Source: UMGS172 sp045546555
Lineage (GTDB): Bacteria > Bacillota > Clostridia > Oscillospirales > Acutalibacteraceae
Length of the DNA stretch: 15,930 nt
Reading direction: 5' to 3'
Assembly: GCA_045546555.1 (NCBI GenBank)
Contig: JAZQCY010000059.1
Span: forward strand, 1 to 15,930
Shown here piece by piece: positions 6,536 to 12,750 of this stretch (position 1 is the stretch's first letter; each line of letters starts with the position of its first letter). Made by a program: the position numbers and the translations under genes. The notes under the pieces are model-generated. The model had not been told where the DNA came from, ran no database searches, and saw only the letters and a program-made list of their open reading frames with translations.

Positions 6536-6562
6536 ATACCCCTCAAACGCATTGAGGGGTAT
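6536..6562 (-). other. Intercistronic hairpin before rimM
   Basis: A perfect 11-bp stem (ATACCCCTCAA at 6536-6546 with TTGAGGGGTAT at 6552-6562) has a five-base loop. It lies 23 bases ahead of the rimM start codon, just upstream of its ribosome binding site. No T-run follows on the minus strand, so it is not a normal terminator. It may be an RNA-processing, stability or weak attenuation element inside the operon. Confidence 0.6.
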
Positions 6563-6575
6563 AATTCTTCCAAAG

Positions 6576-6606
6576 TCGCCGAGAGATCAATCGATCTCAA
6601 CGGCGA
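6576..6606 (-). other. Hairpin spanning the khpA stop codon
   Basis: TCGCCG (6576-6581) pairs with CGGCGA (6601-6606), and inside it GAGATC (6583-6588) pairs with GATCTC (6593-6598) around a four-base loop, about 12 pairs with a small bulge. It covers the last codons of khpA and its TGA stop. It lacks a T-run. With the neighbouring 6536-6562 hairpin it divides the operon mRNA into two halves. Confidence 0.5.
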
Positions 6607-6820
6607 TCTTTTCGTTGTTACGGTTCGCAGCGGCACGCATTACTACACGGATTGCCTTTGCGATCCTTCCCTGCTTTCCGATAACACGGCCCATGTCGCC
6701 CTCGGCAACGTGAAGATGGTATACGGTGACACCCTCCTCATTAGGCTCGTCCACGGTAACAGTTACACTATCGGGCTGTGAAACCAAGCCCGAAACGATG
6801 GTAACAAGCAATTCTGTCAT
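6587..6820 (-). CDS. khpA: KH-domain RNA-binding protein KhpA (YlqC/UPF0109)
   Basis: This 77-residue single-KH-domain protein matches the YlqC/KhpA family, which binds RNA, pairs with KhpB and affects cell elongation and division in other Firmicutes. The KH loop GxxG is G48-K-Q-G51 in GRVIGKQGRIAKAIR; the N-terminal strand is LLVTIVSGLVSQPDSVTV. Length is normal. The ATG has GGAG eight bases before it, and it starts 20 bases after rpsP. The position between rpsP and rimM is the standard Firmicute context. Confidence 0.93.
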   Translation of the reverse strand: MTELLVTIVSGLVSQPDSVTVTVDEPNEEGVTVYHLHVAEGDMGRVIGKQGRIAKAIRVVMRAAANRNNEKIAVEID

Positions 6821-6840
6821 AGTTTTTACTCCTGATCTGA

Positions 6841-7080
6841 TTAAAGAACGTTGTTCTTTTTGAGAAGATCCTTAACGGTATCGGTAAGCTGTGCACCGTT
6901 AGCGATCCACTTCTTTGCTGCGTCAGCATCGATCTGAACGGTAGCGGGCTCGGTCATGGGGTTGTAGTAACCGATGGACTCGATAAAGCGACCGTCTCTG
7001 GGGTATCTGGAGTCAGCAACAACTACACGGTAGAAAGGAGCCTTCTTAGCACCCATACGGCAAAGTCTGATTTTAACCAT
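6841..7080 (-). CDS. rpsP: 30S ribosomal protein S16
   Basis: This 79-residue protein is S16, a 30S assembly protein of the 16S rRNA 5' domain. It has the signature MVKIRLCRMGAKKAPFYRVVVADSR and then RDGRFIESIGYYNP. The start is the ATG at 7080, preceded by a near-perfect AGGAGG; the open frame extends six codons further, but that region holds the ribosome binding site. It lies 51 bases after ffh and 20 bases before khpA in the same operon. Confidence 0.97.
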   Translation of the reverse strand: MVKIRLCRMGAKKAPFYRVVVADSRYPRDGRFIESIGYYNPMTEPATVQIDADAAKKWIANGAQLTDTVKDLLKKNNVL

Positions 7081-7131
7081 TTTCTGCACCTCCTGCAAAA
7101 TAATTTATATCAATGGAATTTCCATCAAATA

Positions 7132-8496
7132 TCAAAATCTGAAATCATCGGGGAGATCGTTCATATTGGGCATTCCCTTCATACCCTTAAACAATCCTCT
7201 TTTACCGCCCTTACTGTTCATCTGCTTGAACATCTTTTTCATCTGCTCATACTGATGCATCAGACGGTTTACGTCCTCGACCCTTTGTCCACAGCCTGCG
7301 GCAATACGCTTACGTCGTGAGGCATTCAAAATCTCGGGCTTGGCACGTTCTTTTGCGGTCATTGAGGTGATTATAGCCTCAACACGTTGCATCTGCTTAT
7401 CGTCAATATCCATATCCTTGACCTTGTTGCCAACACCCGGCATCATGGAAAGGATGGATTTTAAGCTACCCATTTTTTTGATCTGCTGAAACTGTGCCAA
7501 CAGGTCATTAAGATCAAACTTGTTTTCTTCAAGCTTTTTGGCGGCTTCCAAAGCGGCTTTTTCGTCGATCTGGGTCTCGACACGCTCGATCAAAGAAAGA
7601 ACGTCACCCATACCGAGGATTCGTGAAGCCATACGGTCGGGATAAAATTCCTCAAGATCATCGATCTTTTCACCCGTACCGATAAACTTAATGGGCTTGC
7701 CCGTTACGGCCTTGACCGACAAGGCGGCACCGCCACGGGTATCACCGTCAAGCTTGGTTAAGATAACACCCGAAATTTCAAGTGTTTCATTAAAGGTCTT
7801 GGCAATGTTTACGGCATCCTGACCGACCATCGAGTCGACAACAAGCAGTATCTCGTTGACCTCAACGGCCTTGCAGATACGCTTGAGTTCTTCCATAAGC
7901 TCGGTATCAATATGCAGACGGCCTGCAGTATCGAGAATAACAAAGTCATTACCGTAATCTCTTGCGTGCTTGATAGCCTCTTGAGCGGTTCTTTCAGGCT
8001 TCTGCGTGCCCTTTTCAAAAACGGGAACACCAATTTTTTCACCCAAGACCTTCAACTGCTCAATAGCAGCAGGACGGTAGATATCACATCCGACCAGCAT
8101 GGGTCGGTGGCCTTGACCTTTAAGCCGTTTGGCTAATTTTGCACTGTGGGTGGTTTTACCGGAGCCCTGCAAACCGCACATAAGAATAACGGTCGGAAGC
8201 TTGGAAGCAATGTTAAGTCTTGCGCCCTCACCGCCCATAAGCTCGGTCAATTCGTCACGGACGATCTTGATAACCATCTGTGCGGGAGTAAGGCTTTCCA
8301 TAACCTTTTGACCGATACTCTTTTCAACAACAGAGTTGGTGAAATCCTTGGCAACCTTATAGTTTACATCGGCCTCAAGCAGAGCAAGGCGAACCTCTCG
8401 CATTGCATCCTTGAGGTCACCCTCGGACAGCTTACCTCTTGAACGCAGCTTTTTAAATGCCGCTGCCAGCTTGTCAGACAAACCTTCAAATGCCAA
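7132..8496 (-). CDS. ffh: Signal recognition particle GTPase Ffh
   Basis: This 454-residue protein is the SRP54 homologue, which with SRP RNA targets nascent membrane and secreted proteins to the FtsY receptor. Domain order: N domain (1-about 90), G domain with GLQGSGKTT (108-116), the DIYRPAA insertion-box motif (138-144), DTAGR (189-193), TKLDGDTRGG (247-256), and the methionine-rich M domain (about 325-440) with the RNA-binding SRRKRIAAGCG (393-403). The start codon is TTG at 8496, giving the family N terminus MAFEGLSDKL. AAGGTGG, about eight bases upstream, overlaps the ylxM stop codon, so translation is coupled. The C-terminal tail (KGGKRGLFKGMKGMPNMNDLPDDFRF) is normal for the family. 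Confidence 0.98.
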   Translation of the reverse strand: MAFEGLSDKLAAAFKKLRSRGKLSEGDLKDAMREVRLALLEADVNYKVAKDFTNSVVEKSIGQKVMESLTPAQMVIKIVRDELTELMGGEGARLNIASKLPTVILMCGLQGSGKTTHSAKLAKRLKGQGHRPMLVGCDIYRPAAIEQLKVLGEKIGVPVFEKGTQKPERTAQEAIKHARDYGNDFVILDTAGRLHIDTELMEELKRICKAVEVNEILLVVDSMVGQDAVNIAKTFNETLEISGVILTKLDGDTRGGAALSVKAVTGKPIKFIGTGEKIDDLEEFYPDRMASRILGMGDVLSLIERVETQIDEKAALEAAKKLEENKFDLNDLLAQFQQIKKMGSLKSILSMMPGVGNKVKDMDIDDKQMQRVEAIITSMTAKERAKPEILNASRRKRIAAGCGQRVEDVNRLMHQYEQMKKMFKQMNSKGGKRGLFKGMKGMPNMNDLPDDFRF

Positions 8497-8509
8497 ATCT
8501 CACACCACC

Positions 8510-8821
8510 TTACATTTCGTCGATCGCTTCCTTTAATGAAGCCTTATTCTTATCGGTCGGCTCGTTGTCAAATGCTTCAAACTTGCGCTTGACCGTATCT
8601 ATCTTTTTGGCAAAGCCCACCGTAGCCTCAAAGCCATGAAGCTTATTAACTGCACGGACTATTGCATCTCTTGCACCCTGACGGGTTATATCCTCCGCCT
8701 CTGAAATCTCGGCCAAGGACAGGTCGTCACAGTAATAATACTCAACAAGTCGGCGTTGCTTTTCGGGCAAAAGTCCGCCGTAATAATCAAGCAGTAAAAC
8801 CACCGATAAATCCTTCGGCAA
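8510..8821 (-). CDS. ylxM: YlxM/p13-like putative DNA-binding helix-turn-helix protein
   Basis: This 103-residue protein of the YlxM/UPF0122 family is a sigma-70 region 4-like helix-turn-helix protein always found next to ffh in Firmicutes, and reported to influence SRP function in streptococci. The core reads LLLDYYGGLLPEKQRRLVEYYYCDDLSLAEISEAEDITRQGARDAIVRAVNKL, with the HTH at about residues 38-60 (counting from the TTG). The open frame extends to a GTG at 8869, but that codon lies upstream of the predicted transcription start. The TTG at 8821 has GAGGTG about eight bases before it and fits the family N terminus, so I use it. First gene of the SRP operon, 13 bases before ffh. Confidence 0.88.
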   Translation of the reverse strand: MPKDLSVVLLLDYYGGLLPEKQRRLVEYYYCDDLSLAEISEAEDITRQGARDAIVRAVNKLHGFEATVGFAKKIDTVKRKFEAFDNEPTDKNKASLKEAIDEM

Positions 8822-8860
8822 GACACTCACCTCTGTAAAGTATTTTTCATTACAGCGACT

Positions 8861-8889
8861 ATTATACACAAGTACCCATCATCTGTCAA
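8861..8889 (-). promoter_or_regulatory. Perfect consensus promoter of the ylxM-ffh-rpsP-khpA-rimM-trmD operon
   Basis: On the minus strand TTGACA (8884-8889), 17 bases, TATAAT (8861-8866): every consensus position matches. Transcription would start near 8854, leaving a leader of about 32 nt to the ylxM TTG. Confidence 0.9.
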
Positions 8890-8932
8890 GTGTTTTTCTT
8901 TACATTTGTAAAATTATTTTTCAATATTATAA

Positions 8933-8951
8933 GGGTGATTCACGGATCACC
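8933..8951. repeat. Short palindromic repeat unit
   Basis: GGTGAT (8934-8939) and ATCACC (8946-8951) form a hairpin with a six-base loop in the gap between the SRP operon promoter and the lipoprotein gene. It looks like part of a dispersed intergenic repeat, and further units follow at 9002-9096. The stretch between 8952 and 9001 shows nothing else I can name. Confidence 0.4.
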
Positions 8952-9001
8952 AGACGTAAGACTGCTATATCTTGTCAATTACGATCTATTGTAACGTTGG
9001 T

Positions 9002-9050
9002 CACCTCATCCGTCAGGCTTCGCCTGCCACCTTCTCCCGCTGGAGAAGGC
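9002..9050. repeat. Dispersed double-hairpin repeat
   Basis: Two hairpins lie side by side: CAGGC-TTC-GCCTG (9014-9026) and CCTTCTCC-CGCT-GGAGAAGG (9030-9049). The whole unit, beginning CACCTCATCCGTCAGG, resembles a non-coding repeat I recall as common between genes in Ruminococcaceae and other Clostridia. No reading frame crosses it. Copy number cannot be checked here. Confidence 0.6.
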
Positions 9051-9072
9051 TAAAAGATAAAATAACAAATCG

Positions 9073-9096
9073 TAGGGGCGAACTACGTTCGCCCGC
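9073..9096. repeat. GTAGGGGCGAAC hairpin repeat
   Basis: GGGCGAAC (9076-9083) and GTTCGCCC (9087-9094) form a perfect 8-bp stem with a TAC loop, preceded by GTAG. The GTAGGG beginning is shared with the inverted-repeat element at 11086-11164, suggesting related dispersed elements. Confidence 0.5.
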
Positions 9097-9123
9097 TGTG
9101 TGCCTATGTTGATAGGTCAAGAA

Positions 9124-9157
9124 GTTGAAATAAAAACGGTTTTGTAAATTTTTCAAC
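9124..9157. repeat. Inverted repeat just upstream of the lipoprotein promoter
   Basis: GTTGAAA (9124-9130) and TTTCAAC (9151-9157) are exact inverted copies, ending eight bases before the -35 box of the lipoprotein gene. It could be a regulator binding site or a chance AT-rich match. Confidence 0.35.
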
Positions 9158-9164
9158 ATCACAC

Positions 9165-9193
9165 TTGACGAGGTCGATTTGGGACATTATACT
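9165..9193 (+). promoter_or_regulatory. Promoter of the solute-binding lipoprotein gene
   Basis: TTGACG (9165-9170), 17 bases, TATACT (9188-9193). Transcription would begin near 9200, leaving a very short leader that contains AGGATG before the ATG at 9216. Confidence 0.75.
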
Positions 9194-9215
9194 TATATCA
9201 AAAGGATGTTGAGTT

Positions 9216-10811
9216 ATGTTTTCTGCCAAACTTTTAAAATACAATTCTTTGAAAAGGCTCATGGCGGTTGCTTTGGGGCTTGTTTTGCTATGCTTATGCT
9301 TACTTTCGGGCTGTTCGTCGGATAGCTACAGTCTTTATTTCGGCGTCAACGAAATGCCAAAGAATATTGACCCGCAAAAGGCCAACCTTCAGGCCGAGCT
9401 TTTAGCGGTGAGAAACTGCTTCAGAGGGCTTTACAAGCTTGATACCGACAGTGATGCCGTGCCCGATCTTGCTCAAATGACCGACATCAGCTTGGACGGT
9501 CTGACCTATACCTTTACCCTTACCGATGCCGAATGGAAGGATGAAACTAAAGTCACGTCCGATGATTTTCTGTTTGCTCTTGAGCGTGCATCCGACCCTG
9601 TGACGGGTTCACCGTCGGTTCAGCTTTTGAGCAACATCGTCGGTGTAAGCGACCGTTTAAACGGCACAGGTGACGGCAAAATCGGTGTTTCGGCACCCGA
9701 CAGTAAAACCTTGGTGATAAAGCTTATCCGTCCCGACGAGACCTTTTTATCCAAGCTGACCCAAGCGGTATTTATGCCATGCAACCGCAAATTTTTCGAT
9801 GAGTGCAAGGGCAAATACGGCCTTGACCGTCAGCACATTCTGACCAACGGGTGCTATTACCCCTCACAATGGACCGAAAACCGCCACCTAAAACTGACCG
9901 TCATCAACAAAGAGGACGAAGCCAAGCCTCAGAATGTTTATCTTACCGTCAGCTCGACCGGTAAGAACAACATTCAGCGTATCAAGGGTGATGAGATCGG
10001 TATGACGGTCGACAGTGTGAACTCGGCATTTGGAATTAACGAGAACAATTACACCGTGGCCTCACTTTATCAGCAAAACTATGCTCTTGTTTTCAACAAA
10101 AGCACCGAGGTTGGCGCCAACAAGCAGCTGACCGATGCTTTTGCCAAGTCGATCCACCGTGAATACTACAAAATAAATATGGATCAGCGCTTTAGGGTTG
10201 CCGATTCGGTTCTGCCTAAGGACTGTATTTTGCTTGATAAATCTATAGGCTCGGTCAATATACCAAAATACAGCTTTGAGCTTGACAGCGCCGCCGCACG
10301 TGAGGATTTTTTGAACGCAGTCAAGCAGTTGAAGAACAAAAAGCTCCCCTCTTTGAGCGTTTTATGCGTTGAAAACGAGGAGATAAAATCGGTTCTGAAC
10401 AATATTGTTTCAAACTGGCAGAGCAATTTGGGCGCTTACGTCAATATCACAACGGTTTCAACCGAAACTGCCCTTTATGAAAAGGTCAAAGGCGGTGATT
10501 TTACTGTTGCTTTGGTGCCGTTGAGCGGATCTGCGACCGAAATTCTGTCACTGTTTGCCGACAGCACCTCGGGATTGTATATCAACAGTGCGGAATATGA
10601 CGTTTTAGCCAACGGTCTTGTTAATATCGATAACCGTACTGCTGCGGTTAAAGAAATTGAAAAATGCCTTGGTATTCTATCAGAGGAATCGGCTGTTATC
10701 CCAATTATTTCAACCCCTACTGCCTTTGTTTATTCGTCTGTATATCAAAACGTTCATTTTTCAATAATTGACGGCACAGTCGATTTTTCAATAATTTACA
10801 AAAACAAATAA
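9216..10811 (+). CDS. Extracellular solute-binding lipoprotein, oligopeptide-binding (SBP family 5)
   Basis: This 531-residue protein has a lipoprotein signal peptide: positively charged start, hydrophobic stretch MAVALGLVLLCLCLL and a lipobox LLSGC, with Cys33 as the lipid-anchored residue. The mature part resembles OppA/DppA-type binding proteins (SBP_bac_5): NIDPQKA near residue 50, GLYKLDTDSDAVPDLA, TYTFTLTDAEWKDETKVTSDDFLFALER (about 100-130) and VFMPCNRKFF. It would sit on the outer face of the membrane and bind a peptide or similar ligand for an ABC importer. No permease or ATPase genes are next to it, so it is an orphan that must use a transporter encoded elsewhere or act as a sensor. 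Length is typical. It is a single-gene unit with its own promoter and terminator. Confidence 0.85.
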   Translation: MFSAKLLKYNSLKRLMAVALGLVLLCLCLLSGCSSDSYSLYFGVNEMPKNIDPQKANLQAELLAVRNCFRGLYKLDTDSDAVPDLAQMTDISLDGLTYTFTLTDAEWKDETKVTSDDFLFALERASDPVTGSPSVQLLSNIVGVSDRLNGTGDGKIGVSAPDSKTLVIKLIRPDETFLSKLTQAVFMPCNRKFFDECKGKYGLDRQHILTNGCYYPSQWTENRHLKLTVINKEDEAKPQNVYLTVSSTGKNNIQRIKGDEIGMTVDSVNSAFGINENNYTVASLYQQNYALVFNKSTEVGANKQLTDAFAKSIHREYYKINMDQRFRVADSVLPKDCILLDKSIGSVNIPKYSFELDSAAAREDFLNAVKQLKNKKLPSLSVLCVENEEIKSVLNNIVSNWQSNLGAYVNITTVSTETALYEKVKGGDFTVALVPLSGSATEILSLFADSTSGLYINSAEYDVLANGLVNIDNRTAAVKEIEKCLGILSEESAVIPIISTPTAFVYSSVYQNVHFSIIDGTVDFSIIYKNK

Positions 10812-10820
10812 AGAATAAAT

Positions 10821-10862
10821 AAACGCTTCAATCAAACACTATGTTTGAAAGGAGCGTTTTTT
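10821..10862 (+). terminator. Terminator that also holds the next gene's ribosome binding site
   Basis: Outer stem AAACGCT (10821-10827) pairs with AGCGTTT (10853-10859), inner stem TCAAAC/GTTTGA (10832-10837 with 10843-10848), followed by a T-run to 10862. The AAAGGAG ribosome binding site of the next small gene lies in the internal loop and right arm, and its ATG follows the T-run directly. Confidence 0.8.
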
Positions 10863-11042
10863 ATGTCTGATAAAAAGAAAAAGTTTGACCCTATAAAACC
10901 CGAGCCCGACGATACCGTTGATACCGTATACTGCAGTGAAAACAGTATGGATTATACCAATATAATCAACCGTGAGGATGTTTTCCCCTATCAGCAACCC
11001 CTGCCGAAATTCCGTCGCACCCCCGAACCGCCGATCATTTAA
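10863..11042 (+). CDS. Small hydrophilic protein of unknown function
   Basis: I do not recognise this 59-residue protein. It starts MSDKKKKFDPIKPEPDDTV, has an acidic middle (DDTVDTVYCSENSMDY) and ends in a proline- and arginine-rich tail (FRRTPEPPII). It has no membrane segment, no signal peptide and one cysteine, and it looks largely disordered. The ATG at 10863 is chosen because AAGGAG lies eight bases upstream; a start six codons earlier would fall inside the terminator hairpin. The normal codon use, the good ribosome binding site and the strong hairpin right after the stop support a real gene. It has no clear promoter of its own, so it would depend on read-through of the preceding terminator or an unseen promoter inside the lipoprotein gene. 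Confidence 0.6.
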   Translation: MSDKKKKFDPIKPEPDDTVDTVYCSENSMDYTNIINREDVFPYQQPLPKFRRTPEPPII

Positions 11043-11045
11043 AAT

Positions 11046-11075
11046 GTGGCCTTGTGTTTTTTTACACAAGGCCAC
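11046..11075. terminator. Strong hairpin after the small protein gene
   Basis: A perfect 12-bp stem (GTGGCCTTGTGT at 11046-11057 with ACACAAGGCCAC at 11064-11075) and a T6 loop lie three bases after the stop codon. There is no T-run after it on the plus strand, so it is an imperfect terminator or an mRNA 3'-end stabiliser. On the minus strand an ATTTTAAA follows. Confidence 0.65.
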
Positions 11076-11085
11076 TCGACATTAA

Positions 11086-11164
11086 TGTAGGGACCGGCCT
11101 CCCGGACGGTCCGTAAAACAAAAATATTTCTAAAAGCGGACCGCCAAGGATGTCGGTCCCTACA
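11086..11164. repeat. 79-bp inverted-repeat (MITE-like) element
   Basis: The ends TGTAGGGACCG (11086-11096) and CGGTCCCTACA (11154-11164) are exact inverted copies. Within, CGGTCCG (11107-11113) pairs with CGGACCG (11137-11143), and the ten bases between the two blocks are partly complementary. Together they form an imperfect 28-bp terminal inverted repeat around an AT-rich centre. It has no coding capacity and looks like a dispersed non-autonomous element of the kind common in Ruminococcaceae intergenic regions. No clear target-site duplication is visible. Confidence 0.65.
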
Positions 11165-11194
11165 AAAAATCTCATTTCCGATGTTGGTAATCGG
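11164..11194 (-). terminator. Possible weak terminator of maf
   Basis: On the minus strand CCGAT (complement of 11190-11194) pairs with ATCGG (complement of 11178-11182) around a seven-base loop, and a six-T run follows eight bases later (11164-11169). The stem is short and far from the T-run, so confidence is low. Confidence 0.3.
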
Positions 11195-11195
11195 T

Positions 11196-11780
11196 TTAAC
11201 TCATAACAAGCATTGTCGGTTCAAGCCCAAGCTGTGACAAAAGCTTCGCAAGCAATCGCACGGGCAGGCCGACAACGTTGAAGTAACAGCCGTCAAGCTT
11301 GTCGATATAAAGCGAGGTCTTGCCCTGCACAGCATAAGCGCCTGCCTTGTCCATCGGGTCACCGCTTGCTACATACGATCTTATAAAATCATCGGGCATT
11401 TCGGCAAAATAAACGTCGGTGCTATCGGTAGCCGAAATGGTCTTTCCGTTCAAAAACAGCGCAAGTCCGCTTATAACGGTATGCTTTTTGCCCGACAATG
11501 AGCGCAGCATTTCAATGGCGTTGTCGGGGTCTTCGGGCTTGCCTAAAATCTTACCGTCAAGACTCACCACGGTATCGCAGGAGATTATCAGAGTATCGTT
11601 TTCGGGATGCTTTTCCTGAACCGCCCTGCCCTTTCGGACGGCCAGCACCTGAACGAGCGATTCGGGGTCGGTTATGTCGGATGACTCGTCGGTATCGGCG
11701 GTTACGACCTCAAACTCAAATCCGAGGTTAGTGAGAATTTCTTTTCTTCTGGGGGATTTGCTTGCAAGAATAATTTTCAT
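11196..11780 (-). CDS. maf: Maf family nucleotide pyrophosphatase (dTTP/UTP)
   Basis: This 194-residue protein is a Maf-type nucleoside triphosphate pyrophosphatase, a house-cleaning enzyme that removes modified or excess pyrimidine nucleotides and is linked to septum inhibition in Bacillus. Motifs: SKSPRR (7-12), SCDTVV with D69, GKP with K81 (80-82), GAYAVQG (147-153) and the C-terminal GLPV (171-174). The ATG at 11780 has AAGGA at good spacing; an ATG two codons earlier (11786) is too close to that site. Length matches the family. It is divergent from a HAD phosphatase with 63 bases between the starts. I see no strong promoter for it; its upstream region overlaps the HAD promoter. Confidence 0.93.
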   Translation of the reverse strand: MKIILASKSPRRKEILTNLGFEFEVVTADTDESSDITDPESLVQVLAVRKGRAVQEKHPENDTLIISCDTVVSLDGKILGKPEDPDNAIEMLRSLSGKKHTVISGLALFLNGKTISATDSTDVYFAEMPDDFIRSYVASGDPMDKAGAYAVQGKTSLYIDKLDGCYFNVVGLPVRLLAKLLSQLGLEPTMLVMS

Positions 11781-11791
11781 ATTCATCTTCC

Positions 11792-11820
11792 TTGACATTA
11801 TGTCGATTTTAATTTAAAAT
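11792..11820 (+). promoter_or_regulatory. Promoter of the HAD phosphatase gene
   Basis: A perfect -35 TTGACA (11792-11797), 17 bases, then TAAAAT (11815-11820). Transcription would start near 11827, so the upstream TTG at 11820 cannot be the start codon, and the TTG at 11844 (AAGGA at 11828-11832) is preferred. The -35 box overlaps the sequence just upstream of the maf ribosome binding site. Confidence 0.75.
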
Positions 11821-11843
11821 TGACCGTAAGGACGGTGTTTGAT

Positions 11844-12530
11844 TTGATAAAAGCAGTTATTTTTGACCTTGACCACACACTTTTTGACCGATACGCCACT
11901 TTGAGAGCCATCGCAAAACCGATACGTGAGCTTCTGCCTGTTGACCCCACACTTTCGGACGATGAGGTGGGCGATATTATGATAAACGCCGACAAAACGT
12001 GTGTTTATTACGGTTGGGACCGAATACGTGAGCATATCGTCAACGAAACAACGCTGTTCACCGAAAAAATTGACGGTCATGATTACTCCAAGGCCGTTTT
12101 CAAATGCTTTGAGGATGTTGCCGTTCCTTTTTCATTCACCCTGCCGATGCTGGAGGAATTGAAGAATGAGGGCTATATTCTCGGTCTTATCACCAACGGT
12201 CTGCCCGGCCTGCAGGAGAAAAAGCTTCAGATGTTGGGGCTTGACAGCATTTTCGACCGTGTGTTGGTTACGGGTCAGTACGGTTGCCCCAAGCCGTCAC
12301 TAAAATCCTTTCAGATGATGGCCGAATGGTTAGAACTAGCTCCACACGAAATGATGTACGTGGGAGATAACCCCGTCAATGATATCGAGCCGTCAAGAAC
12401 CGCAGGTTATATCCCCGTTTACGTCAATACGGTAGGTGCCTGGCCAAGACCCGATATTGAAGAATGCGAACTTCAGGTCGAGACGGTGGCCGAGATACCC
12501 GAGGTCGTAAGAAGATATAATCAAAAATAA
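11844..12530 (+). CDS. HAD superfamily phosphatase (subfamily IA)
   Basis: This 228-residue protein is a cytosolic HAD-type phosphohydrolase. All four motifs are present: motif I DLDHT with nucleophile D8 and acid/base D10, motif II ITNG with T117, motif III PKPS with K150, and motif IV GDNPVND with D175 and D180. A helical cap (about residues 15-95) gives the subfamily I arrangement, and the overall look is close to YjjG-type nucleotidases or phosphoglycolate-phosphatase-like proteins. The natural substrate cannot be read from sequence. The start is TTG at 11844 (MIKAVIFDLDHTLFD), chosen from the ribosome binding site and promoter. Its stop abuts, without a gap, the stop of the convergent DUF896 gene. 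Being next to maf suggests a role in clearing nucleotides, which is inference only. Confidence 0.88.
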   Translation: MIKAVIFDLDHTLFDRYATLRAIAKPIRELLPVDPTLSDDEVGDIMINADKTCVYYGWDRIREHIVNETTLFTEKIDGHDYSKAVFKCFEDVAVPFSFTLPMLEELKNEGYILGLITNGLPGLQEKKLQMLGLDSIFDRVLVTGQYGCPKPSLKSFQMMAEWLELAPHEMMYVGDNPVNDIEPSRTAGYIPVYVNTVGAWPRPDIEECELQVETVAEIPEVVRRYNQK

Positions 12531-12538
12531 TTATTTTT
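12523..12538. repeat. Palindrome across two abutting stop codons
   Basis: AAAAATAATTATTTTT is a perfect 16-base palindrome. The HAD stop TAA (12528-12530) and the DUF896 stop (12531-12533, minus strand) meet exactly at its centre. With no GC-rich stem it is unlikely to be a strong terminator; A- and T-runs on both sides would give each transcript a U-rich tail. Confidence 0.6.
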
Positions 12539-12734
12539 TAGGTTTTAATTTTTGCTTACTTCCGTCGGGGTTTTGGATATAGGTATTATCCAAAATTCCC
12601 GTCAAGGAGGCTTTATAGGAATCAATATACTCGCGTCGCAATGCGGCGCGTTCTTTTTGTTCCTCTTCGGTAAGCTCACGTTCACGGGAAATACGTGTAA
12701 GCTCTGAAATTCTGTCTATTTTTTTCTGTTCCAT
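12531..12734 (-). CDS. DUF896 / YnzC family small protein
   Basis: This 67-residue protein matches the DUF896 (UPF0291, YnzC) family: two helices in the N-terminal part (KKIDRISELTRISRERELTEEEQKERAALRREYIDSYKASL), then GILDNTYIQNPDGSKQKLKPKK. The helical hairpin and the LTEEEQ..R..LRREY pattern are diagnostic. In Bacillus the homologue is encoded in the SOS-induced yneA-yneB-ynzC operon, but no function is established and I see no Gram-positive LexA box here. The ATG at 12734 has GGTGA nearby; an earlier in-frame start at 12764 lacks family similarity. It is convergent with the HAD gene and divergent from the ABC exporter pair. Confidence 0.88.
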   Translation of the reverse strand: MEQKKIDRISELTRISRERELTEEEQKERAALRREYIDSYKASLTGILDNTYIQNPDGSKQKLKPKK

Positions 12735-12750
12735 TTTTATCACCGATGAT

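Noticed and set aside
8822..8869. Longer ylxM start at the GTG at 8869
   Set aside because: The GTG lies upstream of the predicted transcription start from the perfect promoter, and its extra residues do not match the YlxM family.
9002..9096. CRISPR array
   Set aside because: The units differ from one another and there are no equal spacers or nearby cas genes.
8890..9215. A small RNA gene (SRP RNA or 6S-like) in the gap upstream of ylxM
   Set aside because: The hairpins are separate short palindromes resembling dispersed repeats, and I see no SRP RNA helix 8 pattern.
11820..11843. Longer HAD start at the TTG at 11820 or GTG at 11835
   Set aside because: The first overlaps the -10 box and the second is too close to the AAGGA site; the TTG at 11844 gives the standard N terminus.
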